DNA of 61,479 nucleotides from a virus: positions 1 through 61,479 of IMG/VR virus record IMGVR_UViG_3300020175_000007; one strand, given 5' to 3'. How positions within the stretch are numbered: position 1 is the first letter of the stretch; each line of letters starts with the position of its first letter. Under the pieces are notes generated by a model. That model was not told the origin of the DNA. It searched no databases and worked only from the letters and a program-made list of their open reading frames with translations. Made by a program: the position numbers and the translations under genes. Shown one piece after another: positions 17,171-27,600 of this stretch.

Positions 17171-18102
17171 AAAGATAGTTTTTTCTCCATTAAATTATAA
17201 TAGGTTAATGAAGGAGTATTTTGGATTAATTTGGTGAAATTAAGGAAACCCATTTCACTTGGATCCTTATCTTGCATGTCTACAAGATAGACTTCTTTAC
17301 CTTCTGCTAATAATAATTCACAAAAACGTAAAGCTTGTTTTATTGCATCCCTATCTAACGCAATATATATTTTATTTACTTGAGTAGTAATTAATTTTTT
17401 CATTAAATTACTCTGAATGTTTTTACCTAATAAAGGTATTGCATTTCTTTTTATAGCTATAGCATCAAATACCCCTTCACATAAAATAACTGGTAGGCTC
17501 CAATTAATAAAATGTTCATTAGGTATTATATCTCTTGATACTTGTGGGTTTTTATATTTTATAAATGCTTCTTTTTCAAAAGAACGTGCAATAAAATAAT
17601 TTAACATACCATCTTTATCATAAGTCGGTATAATTATCATATTTTTATATATTCCTTCTTCACAATAACCAATATTATATTTTATAAAATCCGTGGAAGT
17701 AATACCTCGCTTTTTTAAGTACGCTATAGCGTGTTTTTTTATTATACTATTGTTATTTTGTTGATCTAGACATATATATTCTGTTGGTAATTTAATTACA
17801 TCAGCTGATTTTATGTTATATTTTACATTAGATGAAGTATCTTTTACTAATGATTTAGCTTCTGCTATTTTATTAGGAGGTGCTTTTGTTTGATATAATA
17901 AAGGCATAATTGATTTACCTTTTTTATCACATACCCAACAATGCCAAGGATTTAAACCTTCTTTATTTTCAGTAAAATTAATTTCTAATTTAGGTTTATG
18001 ATGATTACAATAAGGACAATTATATGCTAAATTACCCCTAGCAGTTTTTTTACCTGTACCCAATATAGAGTTTACTAATGTAACTAATAGTTGATTAATC
18101 AT
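17167..18102 (-). CDS. DNA primase with zinc-binding and Toprim domains
   Basis: 311 residues from ATG at 18102. An upstream in-frame TTG at 18111 overlaps the promoter -7 element and is unlikely as a start. The zinc site is C29-P-Y-C32 and C55-W-V-C58; the Toprim core has L-C-E209-G-V-F-D and A-L-D250-R-D252. This is the CHC2-Toprim arrangement of phage primases (T4 gp61 / T7 gp4 type) that make RNA primers for lagging-strand synthesis. No helicase domain is fused. Only five bases separate the promoter element from the ATG, so the mRNA may be nearly leaderless. The PD-(D/E)XK nuclease gene follows with an ATGA overlap. Confidence 0.85.
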   Translation of the reverse strand: MINQLLVTLVNSILGTGKKTARGNLAYNCPYCNHHKPKLEINFTENKEGLNPWHCWVCDKKGKSIMPLLYQTKAPPNKIAEAKSLVKDTSSNVKYNIKSADVIKLPTEYICLDQQNNNSIIKKHAIAYLKKRGITSTDFIKYNIGYCEEGIYKNMIIIPTYDKDGMLNYFIARSFEKEAFIKYKNPQVSRDIIPNEHFINWSLPVILCEGVFDAIAIKRNAIPLLGKNIQSNLMKKLITTQVNKIYIALDRDAIKQALRFCELLLAEGKEVYLVDMQDKDPSEMGFLNFTKLIQNTPSLTYYNLMEKKLSL

Positions 18103-18107
18103 GGGTA

Positions 18108-18138
18108 TCAATATATGAAATTATTTGCTGGTATCCAA
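18108..18138 (-). promoter_or_regulatory. Host-type (Bacteroidota) promoter for the primase
   Basis: TTGG at 18138-18135, 19 bases, TATATTGA at 18115-18108. The expected start of transcription lies about two bases before the ATG at 18102. Confidence 0.65.
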
Positions 18139-18639
18139 ATTATTTAAATCGTTTGGATCTATAAAATCTTTTCTATAAAATTTACCTAAAATATTATCAT
18201 TAATATGAGTACTATACTTATTTTCTAATACCTCATTTCTAAATAAATATTTGGTTTCATAATATGTAAGTAATTTTTTATTAGGAACAAATTGTAATAT
18301 ATGTTTCTCCCAATTTTCACCGGCATTATCTTCTTTAGATAAAGCAAGAATTTCTTTTTGTGAACCAAAATAATCTTTCCAATCAGATTCAGTTATTACC
18401 TTTTGTTTAATAGGAACTCTACCTCTTAATCCCTTTTTAGCTCTTTCTTCTCGTAAAGCTTCTAAAGCCTTTTTACCTAATCGTTTATTTCTTTCAAAGA
18501 AAAGGACTTTTTTTCCAATGTATCTTACGTCTGTTGGTTTATATACTACTTCATATATAAATCCGTAAGTACCTTCTGGCATATCCTTTATTGATGTTAT
18601 AACCCTTCCCTGGTAAGTCCAGGTAGCGGTTGTTGGCAT
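18121..18639 (-). CDS. GIY-YIG family endonuclease (Seg-like)
   Basis: 172 residues from the ATG at 18639; an ATG three codons upstream (18648) would leave only three bases to the regulatory motif, whereas 18639 gives the recurrent 12. Visible motifs are Y-G-F-I-Y-E-V, R-Y-I-G-K-K, the conserved Glu in Y-Y-E-T-K-Y-L and N-D-N-I-L-G-K-F-Y near the end. This layout fits phage GIY-YIG nucleases annotated as Seg-like homing endonucleases. A free-standing homing nuclease is one possibility; a host-DNA or recombination role is another. Confidence 0.75.
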   Translation of the reverse strand: MPTTATWTYQGRVITSIKDMPEGTYGFIYEVVYKPTDVRYIGKKVLFFERNKRLGKKALEALREERAKKGLRGRVPIKQKVITESDWKDYFGSQKEILALSKEDNAGENWEKHILQFVPNKKLLTYYETKYLFRNEVLENKYSTHINDNILGKFYRKDFIDPNDLNNLDTSK

Positions 18640-18651
18640 ATATCCCATTTA

Positions 18652-18661
18652 TTATAAGTAT
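18652..18661 (-). promoter_or_regulatory. Candidate late promoter motif (variant ATACTTATAA)
   Basis: One mismatch to ATATTTATAA, followed by TAAAT; 12 bases before the preferred start at 18639. Confidence 0.45.
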
Positions 18662-19569
18662 TAAAGGTTTGAACTAGATAACCCAACAAAATAACTTTTT
18701 TGAAGGGAGTCAATTATTTTATTTATATCAAATATTTCTTCTAAGTTATTATATGCGCAAGAATGTACATCTTGCGATAAAGATATTGGCATAACATTAC
18801 AACTATCATAATTTGGAGGATTTGTAAATTTATTTGCTAAAATATTATCATGTAGATTATAACCAAAAACTTCAGGTTTAGTAGTTATCCAACAAACTGT
18901 TGATTTTAGGTTTAAAGCTTTAGCTAAATGTTGTGAGAATGAATCTATTAATAATCTTTTATCTGACATTTGTAATAATATAGCTATACTTCTCCAAGGT
19001 GATTCTATTGGAATACACCCTTCATAATTTATTTGGTTTGGAGATTTTATATGTAAACATTTATGAGTTTGACCCATATGATTTAATACTTCATTTACAA
19101 CACATTCTGGTAAGTCTCTAGTCCAAGAATAAGGATATAGTTGAGTTATAGATCCTCCATTAGGATGAATAACAAATATAGGTTGATTAAATTTATAGTA
19201 TTTTTTACAATCATCTATTTCTGCTTTTGAAAGAAATATTTCAGGTTGTTCATTATCATATTTTAAATCTAATAAATCACACCACATTTTAATTAAATGA
19301 ATTGGTTGTTGTGTTATAAAATCAGAAGTATCATATGGATCTAAAGTAAAATATTTACATTTTTGATCTTTTATAAACTTTGAATAAAAAACATTTGCTT
19401 CATTTAAATGAAAAGATTTATATACATCAGGATTATTATTAAAAACATCAGGACTACCTGATGATACTATAATATTTGAGTTTTTATATTTTTTCTTAAG
19501 AGCTTTTACTACAGCAGTTGATAAAATAACTTTGCCTAAACCACCACTAATATTAAATATTATATTCAT
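18661..19569 (-). CDS. Glycosyltransferase family 9-like protein
   Basis: 302 residues. N-terminal I-F-N-I-S-G-G-L-G-K-V-I-L-S-T-A-V-V matches the Gly-rich start of GT9 (heptosyltransferase) enzymes, and I-H-P-N-G-G-S near 165 and the late L-L-I-D-S-F-S-Q-H-L-A-K-A-L motif (near 217-231) match the donor-binding half. It follows the 2-oxoglutarate oxygenase by one base. In this setting, directly after the Ser/Thr-rich fibres, it might glycosylate fibre or cell-surface sugars. Acceptor and donor are unknown. Confidence 0.75.
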   Translation of the reverse strand: MNIIFNISGGLGKVILSTAVVKALKKKYKNSNIIVSSGSPDVFNNNPDVYKSFHLNEANVFYSKFIKDQKCKYFTLDPYDTSDFITQQPIHLIKMWCDLLDLKYDNEQPEIFLSKAEIDDCKKYYKFNQPIFVIHPNGGSITQLYPYSWTRDLPECVVNEVLNHMGQTHKCLHIKSPNQINYEGCIPIESPWRSIAILLQMSDKRLLIDSFSQHLAKALNLKSTVCWITTKPEVFGYNLHDNILANKFTNPPNYDSCNVMPISLSQDVHSCAYNNLEEIFDINKIIDSLQKSYFVGLSSSNL

Positions 19570-19570
19570 A

Positions 19571-20176
19571 TTATCTAAATTGATTACCTCCTACCCATAA
19601 AACTAAAGATTTTCTTACACCTTTAGTTACAGGTGTTACTCTATGACTTAAATAAGATGGAAAAACAAATACTGATCCTTTAGTTTTAGGTGCTGATATA
19701 GATAAATCATCTCCTGAATGGTTGAGTTCTAAAATTCCACCTTCATAATCATTAGGATCTGATAGTTGAACTGTTAAAGATATTTTACGTAATGAATAAT
19801 GATCATTCCCAATATCTAAATGCCAATCATAATGGCCTTTATCCTCTGCATGATATTCAGTATATTGTATTTGTTCTATAATAGAACCTAATTCAAAACC
19901 CCATAAACTTTGGTTAGATGTTTCTATTAATTTAGAAAGTTTATCATATAATTGCATAAAGGGAGGTCGTTGAGGAATCCATTTTACTCTAGATGTTCTA
20001 GTTTCTTCATCACTTATAACTTCACCTTCAGTAAATATACTAGCTTCAGAATATTCAATTTTTTCTAAATCTTTTAATATACCATCAATTTCATAATTAT
20101 TAAAACCATCATTAATAAATTGTGGGGTAGTAGCTTTATTTCCTTGTTTTAAAAAAGTTAAACTATAGTCTATCAT
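19571..20176 (-). CDS. 2-oxoglutarate/Fe(II) dioxygenase (prolyl 4-hydroxylase-like)
   Basis: 201 residues. The iron triad is H119-L-D121 and H178, with the 2-oxoglutarate-binding Arg at 188 (G-V-R-K-S-L-V-L-W), in the jelly-roll order of the PKHD / P4Hc family. Related enzymes are common in marine T4-like phages. It has its own host-type promoter and a leader of about 19 bases, and is co-transcribed with the GT9 gene. The nearby collagen-like fibres have almost no proline in their triplets, so proline hydroxylation there is unlikely; another residue or substrate must be considered. Confidence 0.85.
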   Translation of the reverse strand: MIDYSLTFLKQGNKATTPQFINDGFNNYEIDGILKDLEKIEYSEASIFTEGEVISDEETRTSRVKWIPQRPPFMQLYDKLSKLIETSNQSLWGFELGSIIEQIQYTEYHAEDKGHYDWHLDIGNDHYSLRKISLTVQLSDPNDYEGGILELNHSGDDLSISAPKTKGSVFVFPSYLSHRVTPVTKGVRKSLVLWVGGNQFR

Positions 20177-20198
20177 ATATTTAGTTTTGATTGTAGTT

Positions 20199-20229
20199 CT
20201 AATATACGAACCGTTTTTTAATTATCCAA
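20199..20229 (-). promoter_or_regulatory. Host-type (Bacteroidota) promoter
   Basis: TTGG at 20229-20226, 19 bases ending in GGTTCG, TATATTAG at 20206-20199; reads towards the oxygenase gene. Confidence 0.7.
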
Positions 20230-20233
20230 ATTA

Positions 20234-20881
20234 TTATATAAATGTTTTTTGAGGTATCCAATATACACTTCCAGTGTGTAATTCTTTATAATATTTTTGA
20301 GTTGGTACTTCTATTGGGTAATATAAAGTATCTGGTATTTCGTGGTTATAGGGATTTCCATTTAATGGTGCTTTTTCTGTTGTTATAGTTGATTCTTCTA
20401 CACCATTATACCAACTAAGAACTGTTCCTTTTTTAGTTAATGTTCCATCTTGTATACAATCCTTCCAATATCTAAATTTATCATCACCATAAGTATCAAA
20501 AAATATACCATCATATTTTTCAAATAAACCTTCTTCTTTAGCTTCATACCAACTTTGACTTATAATTTTTACATTAGGTTTATCTTTAGACCAATCTATT
20601 AATTTACCAATAATTTGGGGGTGATTTTCAACTATAGTGTGTGAATTAATACTTGAGGATTGGACATAATCTGCAAAAATACCCATACCAAAACCTATTT
20701 CTAATATATCACCTCCATTTTTAGTAACAACCTTAGCATGTTCTTCCATTATGGGATGTTCAAAATTGTGCATTACTACATGAGCATTTTCACTATGAGC
20801 AAAAACATCTAGCATAATAATAGCATTCTCAGTCTCGTATAATATTTCTTCAGTAAATTTTACTCTTTTTAATTCTGACAT
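20234..20881 (-). CDS. Class I SAM methyltransferase, guanidinoacetate/arginine-methyltransferase-like
   Basis: 215 residues. SAM motif I is I-L-E-I-G-F-G-M-G at 59-67, followed by an acidic residue after the next strand (H-T-I-V-E85), and later G-I-F-F-D-T-Y-G-D at 125-133. G-F-G-M and F-D-T-Y are features I associate with guanidinoacetate N-methyltransferase and RMT2-type arginine methyltransferases rather than DNA methylases. N-terminal H-N-F-E-H-P-I-M-E near 38 also fits that family. It lies between the Cys-rich tail-tip gene and the oxygenase. Target unknown; modification of a guanidino group on a phage or host molecule is a guess. Confidence 0.7.
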   Translation of the reverse strand: MSELKRVKFTEEILYETENAIIMLDVFAHSENAHVVMHNFEHPIMEEHAKVVTKNGGDILEIGFGMGIFADYVQSSSINSHTIVENHPQIIGKLIDWSKDKPNVKIISQSWYEAKEEGLFEKYDGIFFDTYGDDKFRYWKDCIQDGTLTKKGTVLSWYNGVEESTITTEKAPLNGNPYNHEIPDTLYYPIEVPTQKYYKELHTGSVYWIPQKTFI

Positions 20882-20900
20882 ATAACATTTTTTTAAAATT

Positions 20901-21644
20901 TTAAGCTCCTACTCCCCTAAATTGAAAGTGAAAATAACAAGTAGCATTTGATGGAGGAGCACCATAACCACTATTAATAATACCACTTGAAAAGGCATTA
21001 AAACCTCCTGATCTACTAGCTTGTCCAATTGAAGCATTACCCATAGCTGTTGGGAAAGGACCAGAAGGTAAACCTTCTGTAAAACATCCTGTATCAAAAT
21101 CTGAACTATCAACTGTAGTACCTGTATAGCAGGTTCTAACAGTTGCTCTTGCATAACAATTAGTTCCATTAAATGAAGTAGGTACTCCACTGTAAACACT
21201 ACCTGCATAACCAGTTGAACCTATTGTTTGTGTACCAGTTGCATTACATTTAGTTTGATTAGATGTATTTTGTAAACAAGTCATAAAAAATGCATTTTGG
21301 GAATATAAACTTGCTGGGAAATCTGTTAAGATTGATTGTCCTTTTAATGAAATACAATATGTTGTTGCTGGGGGTTCATAATCTTGATCATAAGTACGCA
21401 TAGAAAACATACTAAAATTGAAACAAGCTGCAGCTATAGCAGCTATTCCAGCATATCCTGGGCTATCTGTATTTAAAGCTGGAAGTGAATTACCATTACC
21501 ACCAACAGTTCCTGCATAATATTGACCTCTAAGACTAGCAGGTGCAATAAAAGCTGTTGGTGAATAAGTATTACTATAGGAACAATTCAGCCTTTCGTTA
21601 TTTACATATTTTAATAGTAATTGTCCTGATGCTGGTACTGCCAT
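20901..21644 (-). CDS. Cysteine-rich tail-tip or adhesin-like protein
   Basis: 247 residues, rich in Gly, Ala, Ser, Thr and Tyr, with about nine cysteines (N-C-S-Y, A-A-C-F, T-Y-C-I, M-T-C-L, K-C-N, N-C-Y, T-C-Y, G-C-F, T-C-Y-F). It starts M-A-V-P-A-S-G-Q-L-L-L-K-Y and ends H-F-Q-F-R-G-V-G-A. Three bases separate it from the giant fibre gene upstream, so it is co-expressed and probably sits at the fibre tip or tail. Family not recognised. The even spread of cysteines suggests disulphides or metal sites, unusual for a phage tail protein. Confidence 0.6.
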   Translation of the reverse strand: MAVPASGQLLLKYVNNERLNCSYSNTYSPTAFIAPASLRGQYYAGTVGGNGNSLPALNTDSPGYAGIAAIAAACFNFSMFSMRTYDQDYEPPATTYCISLKGQSILTDFPASLYSQNAFFMTCLQNTSNQTKCNATGTQTIGSTGYAGSVYSGVPTSFNGTNCYARATVRTCYTGTTVDSSDFDTGCFTEGLPSGPFPTAMGNASIGQASRSGGFNAFSSGIINSGYGAPPSNATCYFHFQFRGVGA

Positions 21645-21647
21645 AAC

Positions 21648-24600
21648 TTATTTAATTTTATTTTCCAGTTCTTTTACTTTATCATTTAGTTCTTTAACTG
21701 CTTCAATTAATACTGCTACTAATCTATCATATTTAACGGCTTTATATCCATTTTCTCTATTATCAACTATTTCTGGAAATATTGCTTCTACTTCTTGAGC
21801 TATAATACCTACATCATGTCCTTCATTAGCATGTATTTCTTTATTTTTATTAGCTTCAAATTCTTTCCAATCAAATGTAACACCATTTAACATACTTACT
21901 TTTTCTAAAGCATTTGGTATATTTACTATATTAGTTTTTAATCTTCTATCTGATGAATAGAAGGCTATTACATCATTTGTAGCTCTAATTAATCCAGTAG
22001 TAGTTGTAGCTGTAGTACCACCAACAATTAAACCACCACCACTAAAGAACATATAACCTTCATCAAGTCCCATTAATCCATTTCCACCAAATCCATTAAC
22101 TCTAAAACCAGTATCATCATCATCAATATTATATACTAAGTTTCCACCAGATGGTCCTATACTAAATGGAAGATCTGCATAATTTAATTTAGTACCACTA
22201 AATAATAAATTTGCTTCAGCATTTAAAGTAACACCACTTACTGATGTCATTACCCTATTACTACCAGCATTAGTTATTGTTGCAGTACCACTTGTTCCAC
22301 TTGAACCTGATGAACCTGAAGATCCTGATGTTCCTGAAGAACCTGATGTACCCGCAATTGTTATACCTGATGTACCTGATGAACCACTTGTTCCATCAGA
22401 ACCTGGATCACCTTGTTGACCACTTGTACCTGAAGATCCTGATGTTCCTGAATTACCAGATGATCCTGAAGTTCCTGAATTACCAGATGATCCTGATGTA
22501 CCACTTGAACCTGATGAACCTGATGAACCACTTGATCCAGAAGAACCTGAATTACCTGAAGTTCCTGATGAACCTGATGTACCACTGTTTCCACTTGAAC
22601 CTGATGTTCCTGAAGATCCACTAGATCCTGAAGAACCTGAGTTACCTGATGTTCCTGAAGTACCATTAGCACCTGATGAACCACTTGTTCCATCTGATCC
22701 TGAAGATCCTGAAGATCCTGATGAACCTGAATTACCACTAGTTCCTGATGAACCACTTGTACCAGATGAACCTGAAGTACCTGATGATCCACTTGAGCCA
22801 GAATTACCTGATGTACCTGAGCTTCCACTTGTTCCTGAAGAACCTGATGTTCCAGATGAACCAGATGAACCACTAGATCCACTTGAACCACTTGATCCTG
22901 ATGAACCTGATGTACCCGAGGATCCACTTGTTCCTGCATCACCTGTTACTACAAAGGCACAAGTTACATCTTCTCCATCTGAAAATGGTGAAGCTGCTGA
23001 ATATGCACTATTTGTTACTGATAATGTCCACCAACCTGTATTATCTTCTGTATTTGTTATAGCAAATAATAAGAATTGTGTTGCATCTGTTCTATTAGCT
23101 ATTCTAATATGTCCTTTAACAGCTGATGTTGCTGAATCAATTGTTGATAAAAATGACTGTATAGAAGTACCATCATCATCAGTTATATCTATATAAACAT
23201 TTGTAGAATTTCTTTGTGTTGCGTTATTTAATCTTACTTGTCCTGTTCCTGGATCTGTAGCTGATGTGCTTGTATCGAATGTATAATCAAAAGTAGCACC
23301 ACCAAACGAACCATCTGCTCCACTTGAACCTGAAGATCCACTTGAACCACTTGAACCTGATGAACCACTTGATCCTGATGATCCTGATGATCCTGATGAA
23401 CCACTTGAACCACTAGAACCTGATGAACCACTTGATCCTGATGTTCCTGAAGAACCTGAAGTACCTGAAGATCCACTTGATCCAGAATTACCTGATGTAC
23501 CTGATGAACCACTAGATCCTGAATTACCACTTGTTCCTGATGATCCACTTGTACCACTTGTTCCTGAAGAACCTGAAGTACCTGAAGATCCACTTGAACC
23601 TGAATTACCACTTGTTCCTGATGAACCTGTAGCTCCTGATGAACCTGAAGTACCACTAGATCCACTTGTTCCACTTGATCCTGATGAACCACTTGATCCA
23701 CTTGAACCTGAATCACCAATTCCACCTGAAGTTCCTGATGAACCACTTGTACCATCTGAACCTGATGATCCTGATGAACCTGAGTTACCTGATGTTCCAG
23801 ATGTTCCCGATGTTCCTGAAGAACCTGATGTTCCTGAAGAACCACTTGAACCTGAATTACCTGTAGCTCCTGATGAACCTGAAGTACCATCTGAACCACT
23901 TGATCCTGACGAACCACTAGAACCTGATGAGCCACTTGTTCCTGATGAACCAGATGTTCCTGAAGATCCACTAGATCCACTTGAACCACTTGATCCTGAA
24001 GATCCTGATGATCCAGAAGAACCTGATGAACCACTAGATCCACTTGAACCTGAAGTACCACTTGAAGCTGCTGCTTCTTTTGTACCTACTCTACCATCTG
24101 TATCTACAACTAATACTGTGTTGTCTGATATACCTGGTAGTGCTGTTAATTCCATATGTGCAAATGAAGCTGTAGTAGTTGATGTACCTTCTAATCTACC
24201 ATCTACACTAACTAAACCTGAACCACTAACAGATAATATTGGAACACCTGATATGTCAGATGCTGCAAATACTGTTCCTGTTAAATCATCTGTTACTGAA
24301 AATAATTGCCCTTGACTTCCTTGAACGTCAAAAACTGTTTTAGTTGGATCAGCTGCTGCTGAACCTGATACTGTTAATTTTGTTGAAGCTGAAAATATTA
24401 AATTAGGATTTGCTGTTAATTCACCTGATACTCCTGTAGCAGTTGTTACTCTATAAATTACATTATTTGCAATTGTAGCTACACCACTTGTTCCTGATGA
24501 ACCCGAAGATCCACTTGTTCCTGATGTACCTGATGAACCACTTGTACCTGAAGATCCACTTGATCCTGATGAACCTGAAGATCCACTTGAACCTGATGTT

Positions 24601-27600
24601 CCTGATGAACCACTAGTTCCTGATGAACCACTACTTCCAGATGAACCATCTGTTCCTGCTGTACCTGTTGTACCTGAAGTACCTGATGATCCACTAGTTC
24701 CACTTGAACCTGAAGTTCCTGAAGAACCACTTGATCCTGAATTACCACTTGTTCCTGATGAACCTGTAGCTCCTGATGAACCTGAAGTACCATCTGAACC
24801 TGATGAACCTGAAGAACCACTAGAACCTGATGTTCCTGAGCTACCACTAGTTCCGCTTGATCCTGAAGATCCATTTGAACCTGAAGAACCTGATGAACCA
24901 GATGATCCGCTTGTTCCACTTGAACCTGATGTTCCTGAATCACCTGTTACTACAAAGGCACAAGTTACATCTTCTCCATCTGTAAATGGTGTTGCTGTTG
25001 AAAAAGCTTCATTACTTAATTCTAATGTCCACCATCCTGTATTATCTTCTAAGTCACTAATAGCAAATAATAAGAATTGTGTTGCATCTGTTCTATTAGC
25101 TATTCTTATGTGACCCTTAACTGCTGATGTTGATGAATCTACCGTTTCTAAGAACGATTGTATAGAAGTACCATTATCATCCGTTATGTCTATGTACCCT
25201 GCTGTTGAATTTCTTTGTACTGCTTGGTTTAATCTTACTTGTCCTGTTCCTGGATCTGTAGCTGATGTGCTTGTGTCAAAAGTATAATCAAATGTAGCAC
25301 CACCAAATGAACCATCTGCTCCTGATGAACCTGAAGATCCACTTGAACCACTTGATCCACTAGTACCACTTGAACCACTTGATCCTGATGAACCACTTGA
25401 TCCTGATGAACCTGAAGAACCAGAAGTACCTGATGAACCACTAGATCCACTTGTACCATCTGAACCACTAGATCCACTTGATCCTGAAGATCCTGAATTA
25501 CCTGATGTTCCTGAAGATCCTGAGGATCCTGAAGTACCATCTGTTCCACTTGTTCCTGATGAACCTGAAGTTCCTGAACTTCCACTTGAACCTGATGAAC
25601 CTGAATTCCCTGATGTACCTGAACTACCACTTGTACCTGAAGAACCTGATGTTCCAGATGAACCATCTGAACCTGATGTTCCTGAAGCACCTGAAGATCC
25701 TGAAGTTCCATCAGTACCATTTGAACCTGATGTACCAGAAGTACCTGATGATCCACTTGTTCCTGATGAACCTGATGTTCCTGAAGATCCTGAAGAACCA
25801 TTTGAACCACTTGTACCTGATGAACCTGAAGATCCATCTGCTCCTGAATATGAAATAGAAACTAATAATGTATCTTCATCTGTAAATGGTGTTGTTGCAG
25901 ATGCTCCTATTTGAGTAACAGCAGCTGTTGTAAATGTACCACTATCAGTAGTATTTCCTACTAAAAATTGTATAAATTTTGTATTATCGTATAATTTTGA
26001 TATTGCTAAAACATCTCCTGATTCGAAAGTTGCTCTAGTATTTCCATCTGAATCTATCTCAGATATTTTTATTTGAGTTGCTGATGCTTGAGTATTATTA
26101 TTCATTACTATACCACCACTACTTGGGTCGGAATAGTTTATATTATATGTAAATGGATAAGTTAATCCACCATAGTTACCTGAGTTACCACTTGATCCTG
26201 AAGTACCACTAGAACCACTTGATCCACTAGATCCTGAAGATCCTGATGAACCAGAAGATCCAGATGAACCACTAGTTCCTGAAGAACCATCTGTTCCTGC
26301 TGTACCTGAAGTACCTGAAGTACCTGAAGAACCTGAAGTACCATCTGTTCCTGTTGTTCCTGAACTTCCAGATGTTCCATCTGAACCTGAAGATCCTGAA
26401 GATCCTGATGAACCACTAGTTCCTGAAGAACCTGATGTACCATCTGATCCACTTGTACCTGAAGATCCACTTGAACCTGAACTACCACTTGTTCCATCTG
26501 AACCTGATGAACCACTACTTCCTGAAGTACCACTAGAACCACTTGATCCTGATGAACCACTTGATCCTGAAGAACCTGAAGTACCTGAAGTTCCTCCAAT
26601 TACAAATCCTATAAAAATATCATCTCCATCTGCAAAAGGATCAGTACCACTTATTGATAAAACTGAACCTGGGATTCTAGCATATGTTGCAGCTGTTGTA
26701 ACTGGTCCAGTACATTGAAATGTTAAAAACAGTTCGTCAATTTTTTCTCTAATTGTTAAAATAGTATTTTCTGTAACACTATTTATAGGAAAAGTATTAC
26801 CCTCTGCATCTGTATTATTAATCCATATTTGAGTTGCATCACCCTGTGTAGCATCATCTAACCTAATTACTCCTGTTCCTGGATTACCTGTTATTTCTGT
26901 TGAAAAATCATATAAATAGGTGTTAGGTGCTATAATAGTTTGTCCTGAACTTCCACTTGTTCCTGATGAGCCACTTGTTCCACTTGATCCTGATGAACCT
27001 GAAGATCCACTTGAGCCACTTGTTCCATCTGATCCTGATGTTCCTGAATCACCTGAAGTTCCTGATGAACCACTAGTTCCTGAAGAACCACTAGTACCAC
27101 TTGAACCACTAGATCCACTTGTACCATCTGAACCTGATGATCCTGAACTACCTGAAGTTCCATCTGAACCACTTGTACCTGTATCTCCACTTGTTCCTGA
27201 AGAACCTGAAGTACCTGAACTACCACTTGAACCACTTGTTCCATCTGATCCTGAAGATCCTGATGAACCACTTGATCCAGATGAACCTGAAGTACCTGAA
27301 TCACCAGTTACTACAAAAGCACAAGTTACATCCTCTAAGTTTGTAAATGGTGATCCCGTTGAAAATGCTTGCCCTGCTATATCAATTACCCACCAATCTC
27401 CTTGATCTTCTAAATCTGATATTGAGAATAATAAAAATTGTGTTGCATCCGTTCTATTAGCTATTCTTATGTGACCTTTAATAGCTGAGGTAGAACTGTC
27501 TATTGTTTGTAAAAAGGATTGAATGTCAGTTCCATCATCATCCGTTCCACTAATATAAGCTGCTGTTGAATTTTTTTGATTTGTTGAATTATTTAATGCT

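Noticed and set aside
22361-24943. Several minus-strand frames rich in V-Q-V-H-Q repeats
   Set aside because: Out-of-frame readings of the collagen-like gene, without start context and with no function.
26920-27405. Long plus-strand frame rich in P-L-V-P-E repeats
   Set aside because: It is the exact complement of the Gly-Ser-Thr triplet repeats and only exists because repeat codons leave other frames open.
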